Shown here one piece after another: positions 1-7,836 of a DNA stretch of 64,000 nt (position 1 is its first letter; each line of letters opens with the position of its first letter). The stretch lies in the NCBI GenBank assembly GCA_041691315.1, contig JBEPUW010000007.1, positions 46,679-110,678 on the forward strand, given 5' to 3'. The translations under genes and the position numbers were made by a program. The DNA comes from Poindextera sp041691315. Its GTDB lineage: Bacteria; Pseudomonadota; Alphaproteobacteria; Caulobacterales; Caulobacteraceae. The notes beneath the pieces were generated by a model. The model was not told the origin of the DNA. It saw nothing but the letters and a program-made list of their open reading frames with translations, and did no database searches.

Positions 1-549
1 TATGCTTACGCACGACCTCGACGAACATCATCTCGGCCAGCCTGGCCAGCATGGTCTCGCTGCCGGCCCCGCCGAGCTCGGTCTCCTCAACGGCGACGCG
101 GAGCATCTCGGAAAACCAGCTCTGGCTGGCTGCGGACATCTCCGCCTGAAAGAGACGCGGTAACGCCTCCAGGAGCGGATTGAACGGCCGTGCGTCACAA
201 CCGAGGTAACCGCAGATCGCATGAGCGCTCTCGGGCCCCTCGCCCTGGTGAAAGATCGTCAACGGCAGCGGCCGGTCGATCGGGCGCTGATAGCGTGAAG
301 GATCGGCCTCGGCGCACAGGCCTGGCGCCGAGCCGAGGACATTCGCATCGCCCATTGGCAAGACGACGACGTGACCAGCGTCGACAAAGCGTGGAAGCCG
401 ATCACGTGCTCGCACCCGGGCATGACCTTGTCAGCGATCTCGGATGTCGCTGGCGAGGCGCCGACAAACGGATAGCGGAAGTGGTGGTCGAAAAAGATCG
501 CCCCGGTCAGGCGCACCGCGCTGAGTACGTCCGAAAGCACATCCATCAA
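1..549 (-). pseudogene. Broken AraC-type regulator, N-terminal cupin part (partial)
   Basis: The N-terminal sensor domain of an AraC-family activator (AraC_binding_2/cupin_6 type) is readable on the minus strand, but in two frames. From 549 it begins with MDVLSDVLSAVRLTGAIFF and runs through PGCEHVIGFHA near 388. The family then continues in another frame with AGHVVVLPMGDA, SAPGLCAEADPSRY, GEGPESAHAICGYLGCDA and FNPLLEALPRLF, and stays open to the window edge. About 15-17 residues normally found between these parts are missing, so a small out-of-frame deletion is likely near 385-392. The C-terminal helix-turn-helix lies outside the window. It is divergent from the FAD oxidoreductase at 742, which it may once have controlled (inference). 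Confidence 0.72.
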
Positions 550-741
550 GGCGTCCCCCGGCGATGGCCTCCGTCCGATGCGGACGCGTGGGCAGTTTCG
601 AACGAATTTCGCATGGCCGGTCGCTGGATTCCAGGACGATCAGGCAAGAGAAGGCGACGACCGGACATAGGCTGAGGCGGCAAAGCGATCAATGAATGGC
701 GCTGTCGCGGTCGCGGGGCGGCATCATCCTCGGGGAACACC

Positions 742-2124
742 ATGACCAATGAAGCCGTCGCCCAGTTCAGCCAAGGCCTGCGCGGCCGCGTTATCGGCCG
801 TGAGCATCCCAACTACGAGGAGGCTCGGAAGCTGTACAACGGCATGATCGACAAGCGGCCCTTGCTGATCGCGCGCTGCGCCGATGCGGCCGACGTGATC
901 GCCGCGGTCAATTTCGGCCGCGATCATCGGCTCCCGATCGCGGTTCGCGGCGGCGGCCATAACGGCCCCGGCCTCGGCAGCGTCGATGACGGCCTCGTCA
1001 TCGATCTCTCCGAAATGAAGGGCGTACGAGTCGACCCGATAGGACGGACCGCGCGGGTCGGCGGCGGATGCCTCACCGGCGAGGTCGATCACGCCACCCA
1101 TGCTTTTGGTCAGGCAGCGCCGTTCGGCGTGATCTCAACCACAGGCGTCGGTGGTCTCACACTGGGTGGCGGACACGGCTATCTGAGCCGTCAATACGGC
1201 CTGACGATCGACAATCTTCTCGAAGCCGATGTCGTGCTGGCCGACGGCAGCTTCGTCACCGCTTCGGAGACGGACAACGCCGATCTGCTCTGGGCTCTGA
1301 AAGGCGGCGGCGGCAACTTCGGTGTTGTAACCAGCTTTCTCTTCCGCACGCATCCCGCCAGCGTTGTCTATGGCGGCCCCATCATCTTCGATCTCGCCGA
1401 TGCGGCGGCGGTGCTGCGCTGGTATCGCCAGTTCCAGACGACTGCGCCGGAGGCGTTTTACATTTTCTCGGGCCTGCAGACGGTGCCGCCCGATGACCCC
1501 TTCCCACGGGAGCACTGGGGCAAGAGGGCATGCGCTCTCGTGGTCTGCCACAACGGGTCGCTCGCCGAGGGTGAGGAGGCGGTCGGCGCAATTCGCGCCG
1601 AGCTGCCCACGCCGATCATCGACTGGGCGGGGCCGATGCCCTTTCCGGTGCTGCAATCGCTGTTCGACGCGGCGCTGCCGAAGGGACTTCAACTGTATTG
1701 GAAGGGCGATTTCGTCAACGAACTCTCCGACGCCGCCATCGACGTGCATATCGCTCATGCCGCGAGCGCACCGACCCCGCTCTGCATCATGCACCTCTAT
1801 CCGATCGACGGCGCGGTCCATCGCCAGCCGCGGGCCGCTGCCGCCTGGGGGCACCGCGACGTGACCTGGTCGATGGTCATCGGCGCTGTCGGTGCCGATC
1901 CGACGCAAGCCCCCGCCCTAAGGCGCTGGGCTCAAGACTACTGGGCGGCGATTCACCCCTTCAATCTCGCCGGAGCCTATTCCAATTTCATGATGGACGA
2001 CGAGGGGGACGCGCGCGTCAGGGCCGCCTACGGCGACAACTTCGCTCGGCTTGCCGCACTCAAGAAGACGTACGATCCCGCCAATCTCTTCCGCATCAAC
2101 CAGAACATTCGGCCCGATGGGTGA
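742..2124 (+). CDS. FAD-linked oxidoreductase, berberine-bridge (BBE) family
   Basis: A 460-residue flavoenzyme of the 6-hydroxynicotine oxidase/berberine bridge family. The FAD-binding PCMH domain spans about residues 38-210. RGGGHNGPG places His73 where 8-alpha-histidyl FAD attachment occurs in the family. The position that is the second flavin-linking Cys in bicovalent members reads STTGVGG here, so single attachment is likely. GGGGNFGVVT closes the flavin domain, and the BBE C-terminal segment with YDPANLFRINQNI ends the protein. The substrate cannot be told from sequence; the family oxidises alcohols, sugars or amines with O2. GGGGAAC lies just before the ATG. Probable former target of the broken AraC gene upstream. 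Confidence 0.85.
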   Translation: MTNEAVAQFSQGLRGRVIGREHPNYEEARKLYNGMIDKRPLLIARCADAADVIAAVNFGRDHRLPIAVRGGGHNGPGLGSVDDGLVIDLSEMKGVRVDPIGRTARVGGGCLTGEVDHATHAFGQAAPFGVISTTGVGGLTLGGGHGYLSRQYGLTIDNLLEADVVLADGSFVTASETDNADLLWALKGGGGNFGVVTSFLFRTHPASVVYGGPIIFDLADAAAVLRWYRQFQTTAPEAFYIFSGLQTVPPDDPFPREHWGKRACALVVCHNGSLAEGEEAVGAIRAELPTPIIDWAGPMPFPVLQSLFDAALPKGLQLYWKGDFVNELSDAAIDVHIAHAASAPTPLCIMHLYPIDGAVHRQPRAAAAWGHRDVTWSMVIGAVGADPTQAPALRRWAQDYWAAIHPFNLAGAYSNFMMDDEGDARVRAAYGDNFARLAALKKTYDPANLFRINQNIRPDG

Positions 2125-2205
2125 CCGTCAATCTCGCGGCGCATGTCAGGGTTGCTGCTTAGCGCGCGATGGCGCTGCATACCCTCGTCCCAGCATCGTT
2201 CCCGG

Positions 2206-2697
2206 TCAGCCGCATCGGACGGCCGCGTCGGGACCCTCGCTCTCGATCATCATCGGCCGCGCCGACATGCCGGGCGCTCCATAAGGCACTCCCGGCGCCG
2301 GCAGGAGATCGAAATCGAGGGGGTCGTTAGGCCCCCGCTGGCGCAGTTCCCCATTCGGCATACGCTTGCGGATCGCGGCCAGCACTGTGAATTCCTCCTG
2401 GGGCAGCTTCGCAAACAGGACCGCGCCGTTGGCGTGCAGGTCTTTGACCGGGAACCCGAACACGGTGAAGCCGGGCGGCACGTCGAAGTAGGCGTCATCG
2501 GTGCCCAAGCTTGGCATGGCGTGACGCACCAGAGCCCTGATATCCGAAGGACCCGAGCACTCGAAAGACGCCTCGGCCGCGGCGATCTTCGGGTCCTTTG
2601 GAGCGCGAGCGCTGCGGCCCAGGTCGCACCCGCAGAGCAGCAGCAACAGCAGGGCGCCAGCCGCCAGGCGGCCACGGTCTCTGGCTCGTCCGAACAT
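2206..2697 (-). CDS. Putative lipoprotein, unknown function
   Basis: A 163-residue protein I do not recognise. The chosen ATG is followed by a basic stretch and a hydrophobic run ending LLLLLLCGCDLG, which fits a lipoprotein signal peptide with the lipid-modified Cys in the LCGC lipobox. The mature part is soluble and acidic/Gly/Pro-rich with no known motif. The start at 2697 is preferred over a longer reading because GGGGGTGA lies six bases upstream and the signal peptide then begins at residue 1. It lies convergent to the FAD oxidoreductase, 81 bases away, and downstream of the ggt gene on the same strand. Confidence 0.6.
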   Translation of the reverse strand: MFGRARDRGRLAAGALLLLLLCGCDLGRSARAPKDPKIAAAEASFECSGPSDIRALVRHAMPSLGTDDAYFDVPPGFTVFGFPVKDLHANGAVLFAKLPQEEFTVLAAIRKRMPNGELRQRGPNDPLDFDLLPAPGVPYGAPGMSARPMMIESEGPDAAVRCG

Positions 2698-2813
2698 AGC
2701 GTCACCCCCAAGGACCGCCGCGTCGAGCGGATTGGTCCTCACAGAGCCTAGATCGAGCCGGTTCTAAAACCAATCACGCGCTCCCCGACCGAAGCGATGC
2801 CTCGTCACCTGAG

Positions 2814-4466
2814 TCAGAAACCCAGCGCCAGTCCCTCGACGCGCGGGTCCGAGCCGCCGGCCAGGACGCCGGTCGCGGGGTCGCGGGCGATGATCTGCGC
2901 CGCGCCGCCGGCGCCCCAGCCGCCCATGGACTCCAGCCTGTGGCCCAGAGCTTCCAGGCCGGCGCGGGTGTCGTCGGCGAGCCGCGTTTCCACCTCCAGC
3001 CGGTAGGGATTGGGCCGGTTGGCCGGGTCGGTGCCCGGCCACATGCTCCAGCGTGGCAGCTCGGTCGCCGCCTGCACGTCCAGGCCGCCGTCGATCAGGC
3101 CGACCAGCATCTGCAGGTTCCACTGCGGCTGGCCATCGCCGCCGGGCGTGCCGCCGACCATGACCGGAACGCCGTCGCCGTCCTGCAACGACCAGCAGTT
3201 CAGGGTGTGCATGGTCTTCTTGCCGGGTGCGAACAGGTTGGGATGGCCCTCGTCCAGGCTGAAGCCGCGGCCGACACGGTTGTTCAGGATCACGCCGGTA
3301 TCGCCGGCGATGACGCCGCTGCCGAACGGGCTGGAGACCGACTGGATCAGCGAGACCATCATGCCGTCGCCGTCGACGACGCAGAGATAGGTGGTGTCGC
3401 CGTCGGCCATGACGCCGGCGGCGGTCTCTTCGGCCGACCGCGCCGCATCGATCTCGGCGAAGCGCCGGGCGGCCCAGGGCTTAGACAACAGCGTCTTCAG
3501 CGGCGTCGGCCCGAAGGCCGGATCCATCGCGAACGCCATGCGGTCGGCATAGGCGAGCTTGGTCGCCTCGACCAGGATATGGACAGCGTCCGCGTCGCCG
3601 GCGGCCAGCGCCTCGGGCGTGGCGTTCTCGACGATGTTGAGGGCCTCCAGCAGGATCATGCCCTGCGACGGCAGGCCGGTCTGGTGGAGGGTGTAGCCGC
3701 GGTAGATGGTCGAGATCGTCGATTCCAGCATCGTCTCGTGCCCGGCGAGGTCGTCGGCGGACAACGCCCCGCCCAGGGCCTGCACCGCTTCGGCCACCCG
3801 GCGGGCGACATCACCTTGGTAGAAGACCGCCGACCCCTCGGCGACGATGGCGCGCAGCGTGCGGGCCAGGTCGGCCTGGCGCAGCAGCTCGCCCGGCCTG
3901 GGCGCCCGGCCGCCGGGCATGAGCACCGCCGCCGTCGCCGGGCAGCACTGGATCAGCGCGGCGAAGGCGTCGATCGCCGCCCAACCGAGGGTGGTGACGG
4001 CGAACCCTTGCTCGGCATGGCCGATGGCCGGGGCGGCCAGGGACGCCAGCGGCTGGCTCCCGAACCGTTCCAGCAACGCGCCATAGGCGTGCACCATGCC
4101 CGGAACCCCGATGGACAGCGGCCCGTCCAGCGGCATGTGGGTCCCGTCGCCGGCCGCGCGCATCTGCTCGAGGGTGGCGGCGCGCGGCGCGATGCCGCTG
4201 CCCAGCACGGCTACGGGCGCCTGACCCGGCGGCTGGACGATGGCGAAGAGATCGCCGCCGAGGCCGCACATCTCAGGCATCACCACCGCGGCGGTCAGGC
4301 CCGCCGCCACCGCCGCATCGACCGCATTGCCGCCGGCCTTCAGCACCTGCAGGCCGGTCTCGGCGGTCAGCGGATGGGCCGCGGCGATCATGCCATGGCT
4401 GGCGAAGGCGGGGCCGATCCGCCGTCGCCGCCACCGGGGGCGTTTGCCGCCCGGAAAACCGATCAT
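2814..4466 (-). CDS. Gamma-glutamyltransferase family protein
   Basis: A 550-residue Ntn-hydrolase of the gamma-glutamyltranspeptidase family, made as one chain and self-cleaved before a catalytic Thr. That Thr is Thr358 in GDTTYLCVVDGDG, aligning with the E. coli GGT nucleophile motif. HPLTAETGLQVLKAGGNAVDAAVA near the N-terminus is the usual family signature, and SVSSPFGSGVI and NNRVGRGFS follow the cleavage site. No signal peptide is visible: the N-terminus (MIGFPGGKRPRWRRRR) is basic and not hydrophobic, unlike periplasmic GGTs, so it may act in the cytosol or belong to an acylase-like subgroup. It overlaps the upstream Cdh gene by four bases (ATGA), indicating translational coupling. Confidence 0.85.
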   Translation of the reverse strand: MIGFPGGKRPRWRRRRIGPAFASHGMIAAAHPLTAETGLQVLKAGGNAVDAAVAAGLTAAVVMPEMCGLGGDLFAIVQPPGQAPVAVLGSGIAPRAATLEQMRAAGDGTHMPLDGPLSIGVPGMVHAYGALLERFGSQPLASLAAPAIGHAEQGFAVTTLGWAAIDAFAALIQCCPATAAVLMPGGRAPRPGELLRQADLARTLRAIVAEGSAVFYQGDVARRVAEAVQALGGALSADDLAGHETMLESTISTIYRGYTLHQTGLPSQGMILLEALNIVENATPEALAAGDADAVHILVEATKLAYADRMAFAMDPAFGPTPLKTLLSKPWAARRFAEIDAARSAEETAAGVMADGDTTYLCVVDGDGMMVSLIQSVSSPFGSGVIAGDTGVILNNRVGRGFSLDEGHPNLFAPGKKTMHTLNCWSLQDGDGVPVMVGGTPGGDGQPQWNLQMLVGLIDGGLDVQAATELPRWSMWPGTDPANRPNPYRLEVETRLADDTRAGLEALGHRLESMGGWGAGGAAQIIARDPATGVLAGGSDPRVEGLALGF

Positions 4467-5251
4467 GGACGGGCTCCCAGCACCGCACAGCTGTGGTCGA
4501 GCAGTTCCTCGCCGGCGGCCTTGTCGAGCGGCGCGAGGCTGGCGCGATCGGCCAGCAGGATGAAGCCCGGCTGGCCGGCGAAGCTGGCGCCGACCGCCAC
4601 CAGCGTCTCGCGCGCCATGCCGGCGCGGGCGTCGTGATCGGCCTCGGCGAGTAGCTTGAACGGGTCGCGGGCGGCGAAGTCCGCCCCCATCAGCCGCCGG
4701 ACCCGATAGTGGTGGCCGGTGAGCGGGACGTCCAGCTCAGACCAGCGCTCGCCGATCCCGCCCTGGCTGGCGGCCAGGATGCGCTGCACGCTCGGCCGCA
4801 CGCAGTCGATATGGATGTGCAGCTGGTTCTGCGTCCGGCCATAGAGCGAATTGATCGCCAGCCCCAGCGCCTCGCGCGGCACGGACCGGCCGGCGCGCTT
4901 CTCGAAGATCGGCCGGGCGTCCCAGGCGTCCTGCCAGTAGTTGGGCGAACCGGCGGCCAGCAGCTTCGGATCCTCGATGCCGGTCACCCGATCGGTGGGG
5001 ATGAGCAGGAGTTGGGTGTCGCCGCGGATGTCCTTCAGCACCGCATAGCCGTGGACCAGGTCGACCTTGCTGCACGGGGCGGGCGCGCCGCTGACCCTGG
5101 CGTCGGTGACGCAGAGATCGTGCACCACATGCCAGAGCGCATTGGGATCGGCGGCGCTGGCCCGCGAGGCGGCGATCCACGCGAACGCCGCCAGGGCGAC
5201 CGCGCCCAACTTCACGACGCCCGACCGAAGGAATGGAGTTCGCCGCTGCAT
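4463..5251 (-). CDS. cdh: CDP-diacylglycerol pyrophosphatase
   Basis: Hydrolyses CDP-diacylglycerol to phosphatidate and CMP in family members. The 262-residue protein has a hydrophobic N-terminal signal/anchor ending near SRASAAD. The HIT-like active site is visible as INSLYGRTQNQLHIHIDC, matching the E. coli Cdh segment with the HIHI histidines, followed by VRP. A conserved CSKVDLVHGYAVLKD lies before it. The ATG at 5251 was chosen because the signal peptide then starts at residue 1 and GGAGGGCG lies upstream; an in-frame start 42 bases earlier exists. Its last bases overlap the ggt start (ATGA), so the two form an operon. Confidence 0.85.
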   Translation of the reverse strand: MQRRTPFLRSGVVKLGAVALAAFAWIAASRASAADPNALWHVVHDLCVTDARVSGAPAPCSKVDLVHGYAVLKDIRGDTQLLLIPTDRVTGIEDPKLLAAGSPNYWQDAWDARPIFEKRAGRSVPREALGLAINSLYGRTQNQLHIHIDCVRPSVQRILAASQGGIGERWSELDVPLTGHHYRVRRLMGADFAARDPFKLLAEADHDARAGMARETLVAVGASFAGQPGFILLADRASLAPLDKAAGEELLDHSCAVLGARP

Positions 5252-5345
5252 AATCGCCCTTGTCGCCCTCCGGTCAGCTTGCCACCGCCGCAATGGTCAG
5301 GACAGGGCGATCGGGTCTAGAAAAAGGCAAAAGCGGGGGGCGCTC

Positions 5346-6017
5346 ATGAAAATTCACATCTCCGCCGCGATGGCGGCGCTCCTGGCCCTCTCGGCGACGG
5401 CCTGTCTGGCCCAGCCCCCCGCCGTCGGCGCCGAACCGGGCGCGGCCCAACTCGCCCGCGCCACCCTCAGCGCCAAGACCAATCTCTGGCTCTCCGTCAC
5501 CTCGCCCGCCTTCAAGGCCGGCGGCGACATCCCGTTCGAGAACACCTCGTACCGCGGCAAAGTCTTCCCAGGACTGGCTTGGACCAAGGGGCCGTATGGA
5601 GCCCGGACCTATGCAGTGATCATGCAGGACGACGACGCCATGTTCCACGGCGCGCCGATCCTGCACTGGACGATGTACGATATACCGCTGGGCGTGACCA
5701 AGCTTGCGGCCGGCATGACCGCCCCGCCCACGGGCGCGAGCAACGGGCCCAACATCGCAGGCCCGAACCACGCCTATATGGGCCCACACACCCCGCCCGG
5801 CCCGCGCCACCACTATCATTTCCAGGTCTTCGCGCTGGATACGACGATCGCGCCGGCGCCGGTTGGCGACTATACGGCCCTGACCGCGGCCATGCGGGGC
5901 CACGTCCTGGCCATCGGCGAACTGGTGGGCCTGGCCCGCGTCGATCCCAACGCGCCGCCGCGCGTACCGCGCCCAGCCCCGCCGGCGGCCGCGGCGTCAG
6001 CGTCACCGGCGCAGTAG
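5346..6017 (+). CDS. YbhB/YbcL-type PEBP family protein, exported
   Basis: A 223-residue phosphatidylethanolamine-binding-protein family member. A signal peptide (MKIHISAAMAALLALSATACLA) leads to the fold: TSPAFKAGGDIPFENTSY, then DDDAMFHGAPILHWTMYDIP, which carries the conserved DxDAP/HW core, and GPHTPPGPRHHYHFQVFALD, the second ligand-site segment. The C-terminal 20 residues are Pro/Ala-rich and probably disordered. It is periplasmic by prediction. The reading frame is open far upstream, but the ATG at 5346 gives the signal peptide and has a G-rich ribosome site just ahead. It is divergent from the cdh-ggt pair. The ligand is unknown. Confidence 0.85.
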   Translation: MKIHISAAMAALLALSATACLAQPPAVGAEPGAAQLARATLSAKTNLWLSVTSPAFKAGGDIPFENTSYRGKVFPGLAWTKGPYGARTYAVIMQDDDAMFHGAPILHWTMYDIPLGVTKLAAGMTAPPTGASNGPNIAGPNHAYMGPHTPPGPRHHYHFQVFALDTTIAPAPVGDYTALTAAMRGHVLAIGELVGLARVDPNAPPRVPRPAPPAAAASASPAQ

Positions 6018-6100
6018 CGGCCCCAGCCCGACCTGTCGGTTCACGCCTGACCGTCGGAGCCGGTCCGCAAAATCCGGCCGGCTTGAGCGATGCTGTTCGG

Positions 6101-6129
6101 TTGACAGCCTATCTCGCGCGCGGCCTAGT
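6101..6129 (+). promoter_or_regulatory. Candidate sigma-70-type promoter for the amidohydrolase
   Basis: TTGACA at 6101-6106 and CCTAGT at 6124-6129 are separated by 17 bases, an excellent -35 with a fair -10, in the gap between the PEBP gene and the amidohydrolase start at 6191. Seen by eye only. Confidence 0.45.
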
Positions 6130-6190
6130 CTCGGCAAAAGCGATGCAATCGCAGCCGCGCGGACGCGGCGGCCAGATGGAGGACGCCAAA

Positions 6191-7351
6191 ATGACCTATG
6201 CCCAGGGCCGCACTTTCTTCGACGCCGACAGCCACATCATGGAACTGCCGGACTTCCTCGCCGACTATGCCGATCCGGCGTTGCGCGAGCGCATGCCGCG
6301 CATCCGCACGCCCCGCGTCGGGACCCTGGCCAACCTGATCGACGAGGCCAAGGAGCGGCGTGGACACTCGGCCCAGACGGTGGCGGACCTGGTCGCGCTG
6401 GGCGACAGCCTGATCTCCGGCCCGAAAGGCTATGCCGCCCTGGGCGCCTTCAACGCCGGCGAGCGGACCCAGGCGCTGGATCTGCTGGGCTTCCACAAGC
6501 AGCTGGTGTTCGCGACCTTTTCCGCCGGGCCGGCCTTTGCGCTGAACCGGGCCATCGAAGACCGCTACGCCGCCGCCCGCGCCCACAATCGCGCCATGGC
6601 CGACTTCTGCAGCCAGGACAAACGGCTGATGGGCGTGGCGCTCCTGCCGCTCGACGTCACCGTACTGGCGCTGCAGGAGTTGGAAAACATTATCAAGCTG
6701 GGCCTGAACGCGGCCTGGATCCCGCACCGCCCCTGCGGCGGCCGCTCGCCCGGCCACGCCGACCTGGATCCGGTCTGGGCGCGGCTGGCCGAGGCCGGCA
6801 TCCCGTTCGTGCTGCACGTCGGCGGCAATCCGCTGCAGATCGGCCCGGAATGGATGAACACCGGCCGCAAGGTGCCCACCGACTGGCTGGGCGGCGGCGA
6901 GAACATCCGCGGCAAGGACATGACCAGCCTGCACCACGCGCCGGAGACCTTCCTCGGAACCCTGGTCATGGACGGCGTGCTGGAGCGTCACCCGACCCTG
7001 CGCGGCGGCGCTATCGAACTGGGCGCCGGTTGGGTGCCGCAGATGCTGACCCGGCTGGATTGGGCGGTTGACATCTGGAAGAAGTCCGAGCCCGACCTGG
7101 CCGCCCTGACCCGCAAGCCCTCGGAACAGATCACCGCCCAGATCGCCTTCACCCCCTTCGTCTATGAGAATGTCGGCGAACTGATCCGCCAGTCGAACGA
7201 GCGGCTCTATCTGTTTTCGTCAGACTATCCGCATACGGAGGGCGGCCGCCAGCCGCTGAACCGTTTCGAGGCCAGCCTGGCCGGGCACGACGAACCGGCC
7301 AAGGACCACTTCTATTCGAAGAATTTCGAGAAGCTGTTCGAACCCGCATAA
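6191..7351 (+). CDS. Amidohydrolase family 2 metal-dependent hydrolase
   Basis: A 386-residue TIM-barrel hydrolase of the Amidohydro_2 family (decarboxylases and hydrolases related to ACMSD). The first metal-ligand motif is FFDADSHIME (Asp11, His15); HVGG in mid-protein and FSSDYPHTEGG near the C-terminus are the expected later ligands. This subgroup often acts on aromatic or terpenoid degradation products; the substrate cannot be assigned. The frame is open much further upstream, but GGAGG at 6178-6182 sits eight bases before the ATG at 6191 and homology starts there. A sigma-70-like promoter lies at 6101-6129. Confidence 0.85.
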   Translation: MTYAQGRTFFDADSHIMELPDFLADYADPALRERMPRIRTPRVGTLANLIDEAKERRGHSAQTVADLVALGDSLISGPKGYAALGAFNAGERTQALDLLGFHKQLVFATFSAGPAFALNRAIEDRYAAARAHNRAMADFCSQDKRLMGVALLPLDVTVLALQELENIIKLGLNAAWIPHRPCGGRSPGHADLDPVWARLAEAGIPFVLHVGGNPLQIGPEWMNTGRKVPTDWLGGGENIRGKDMTSLHHAPETFLGTLVMDGVLERHPTLRGGAIELGAGWVPQMLTRLDWAVDIWKKSEPDLAALTRKPSEQITAQIAFTPFVYENVGELIRQSNERLYLFSSDYPHTEGGRQPLNRFEASLAGHDEPAKDHFYSKNFEKLFEPA

Positions 7352-7388
7352 TATCGACGGGTCGGCGCCACCGCCGGCAAGCCGGAAC

Positions 7389-7727
7389 TCAGCGTGCCCG
7401 ACGTGACCCGATGCTTTCGCGCACAAAGGTCCGGCGGGGACCAGGCGCAGTCTGTGCGGGCCCGGGTTCGGTCGCCAGCCGCGCCCGCACGCGCTCAAGC
7501 TCGGGCGGATCGGCGCGGAAATCGGCCGCGAGGCCGAGGCGCGCGTTGCAGGCGGGGCAGCGCACCGAGTCCTCGTCGGCCAGTTCGCTCAACACCTGAA
7601 AGGGCTTGCCGCACGGCTTGCACTTCCAGGTCTGCCCCGGCGGTGGGGATGTGGCGGCCGGGGCGGCGATCGGCGCCGACGGCGCAAACTTCAGATGCAG
7701 GATGGGACGCTTGGGCTTTTCGGTCAT
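7389..7727 (-). CDS. Small zinc-ribbon protein, unknown function
   Basis: A 112-residue protein with one clear zinc ribbon: CKPCGKPFQV followed about 20 residues later by RCPACNARL, i.e. two CxxC knuckles. The first 40 residues (MTEKPKRPILHLKF, then Ala/Pro-rich) look disordered and basic, and so does the tail, which suggests nucleic-acid or protein binding. The frame is open upstream into the phospholipase gene, but MTEKPKRP is the first good start. It lies downstream of the broken phospholipase C on the same strand and converges with the amidohydrolase. I do not recognise a specific function. Confidence 0.65.
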   Translation of the reverse strand: MTEKPKRPILHLKFAPSAPIAAPAATSPPPGQTWKCKPCGKPFQVLSELADEDSVRCPACNARLGLAADFRADPPELERVRARLATEPGPAQTAPGPRRTFVRESIGSRRAR

Positions 7728-7836
7728 GTCGGGCGCTTGCGAATACAACTGGTCCTGGGGCGAGGTGACCCCGAGCAATGGCCCTGTCTCATTGGTCAGT
7801 GACAAAGGAAAGACGGAAAAGATTAAATCGACGCCT

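Noticed and set aside
2940..4637. A 565-residue ORF on the plus strand opposite the ggt gene
   Set aside because: Mirror of the ggt codons in GC-rich DNA; composition is Arg/Gly/Ala/His with no motifs.
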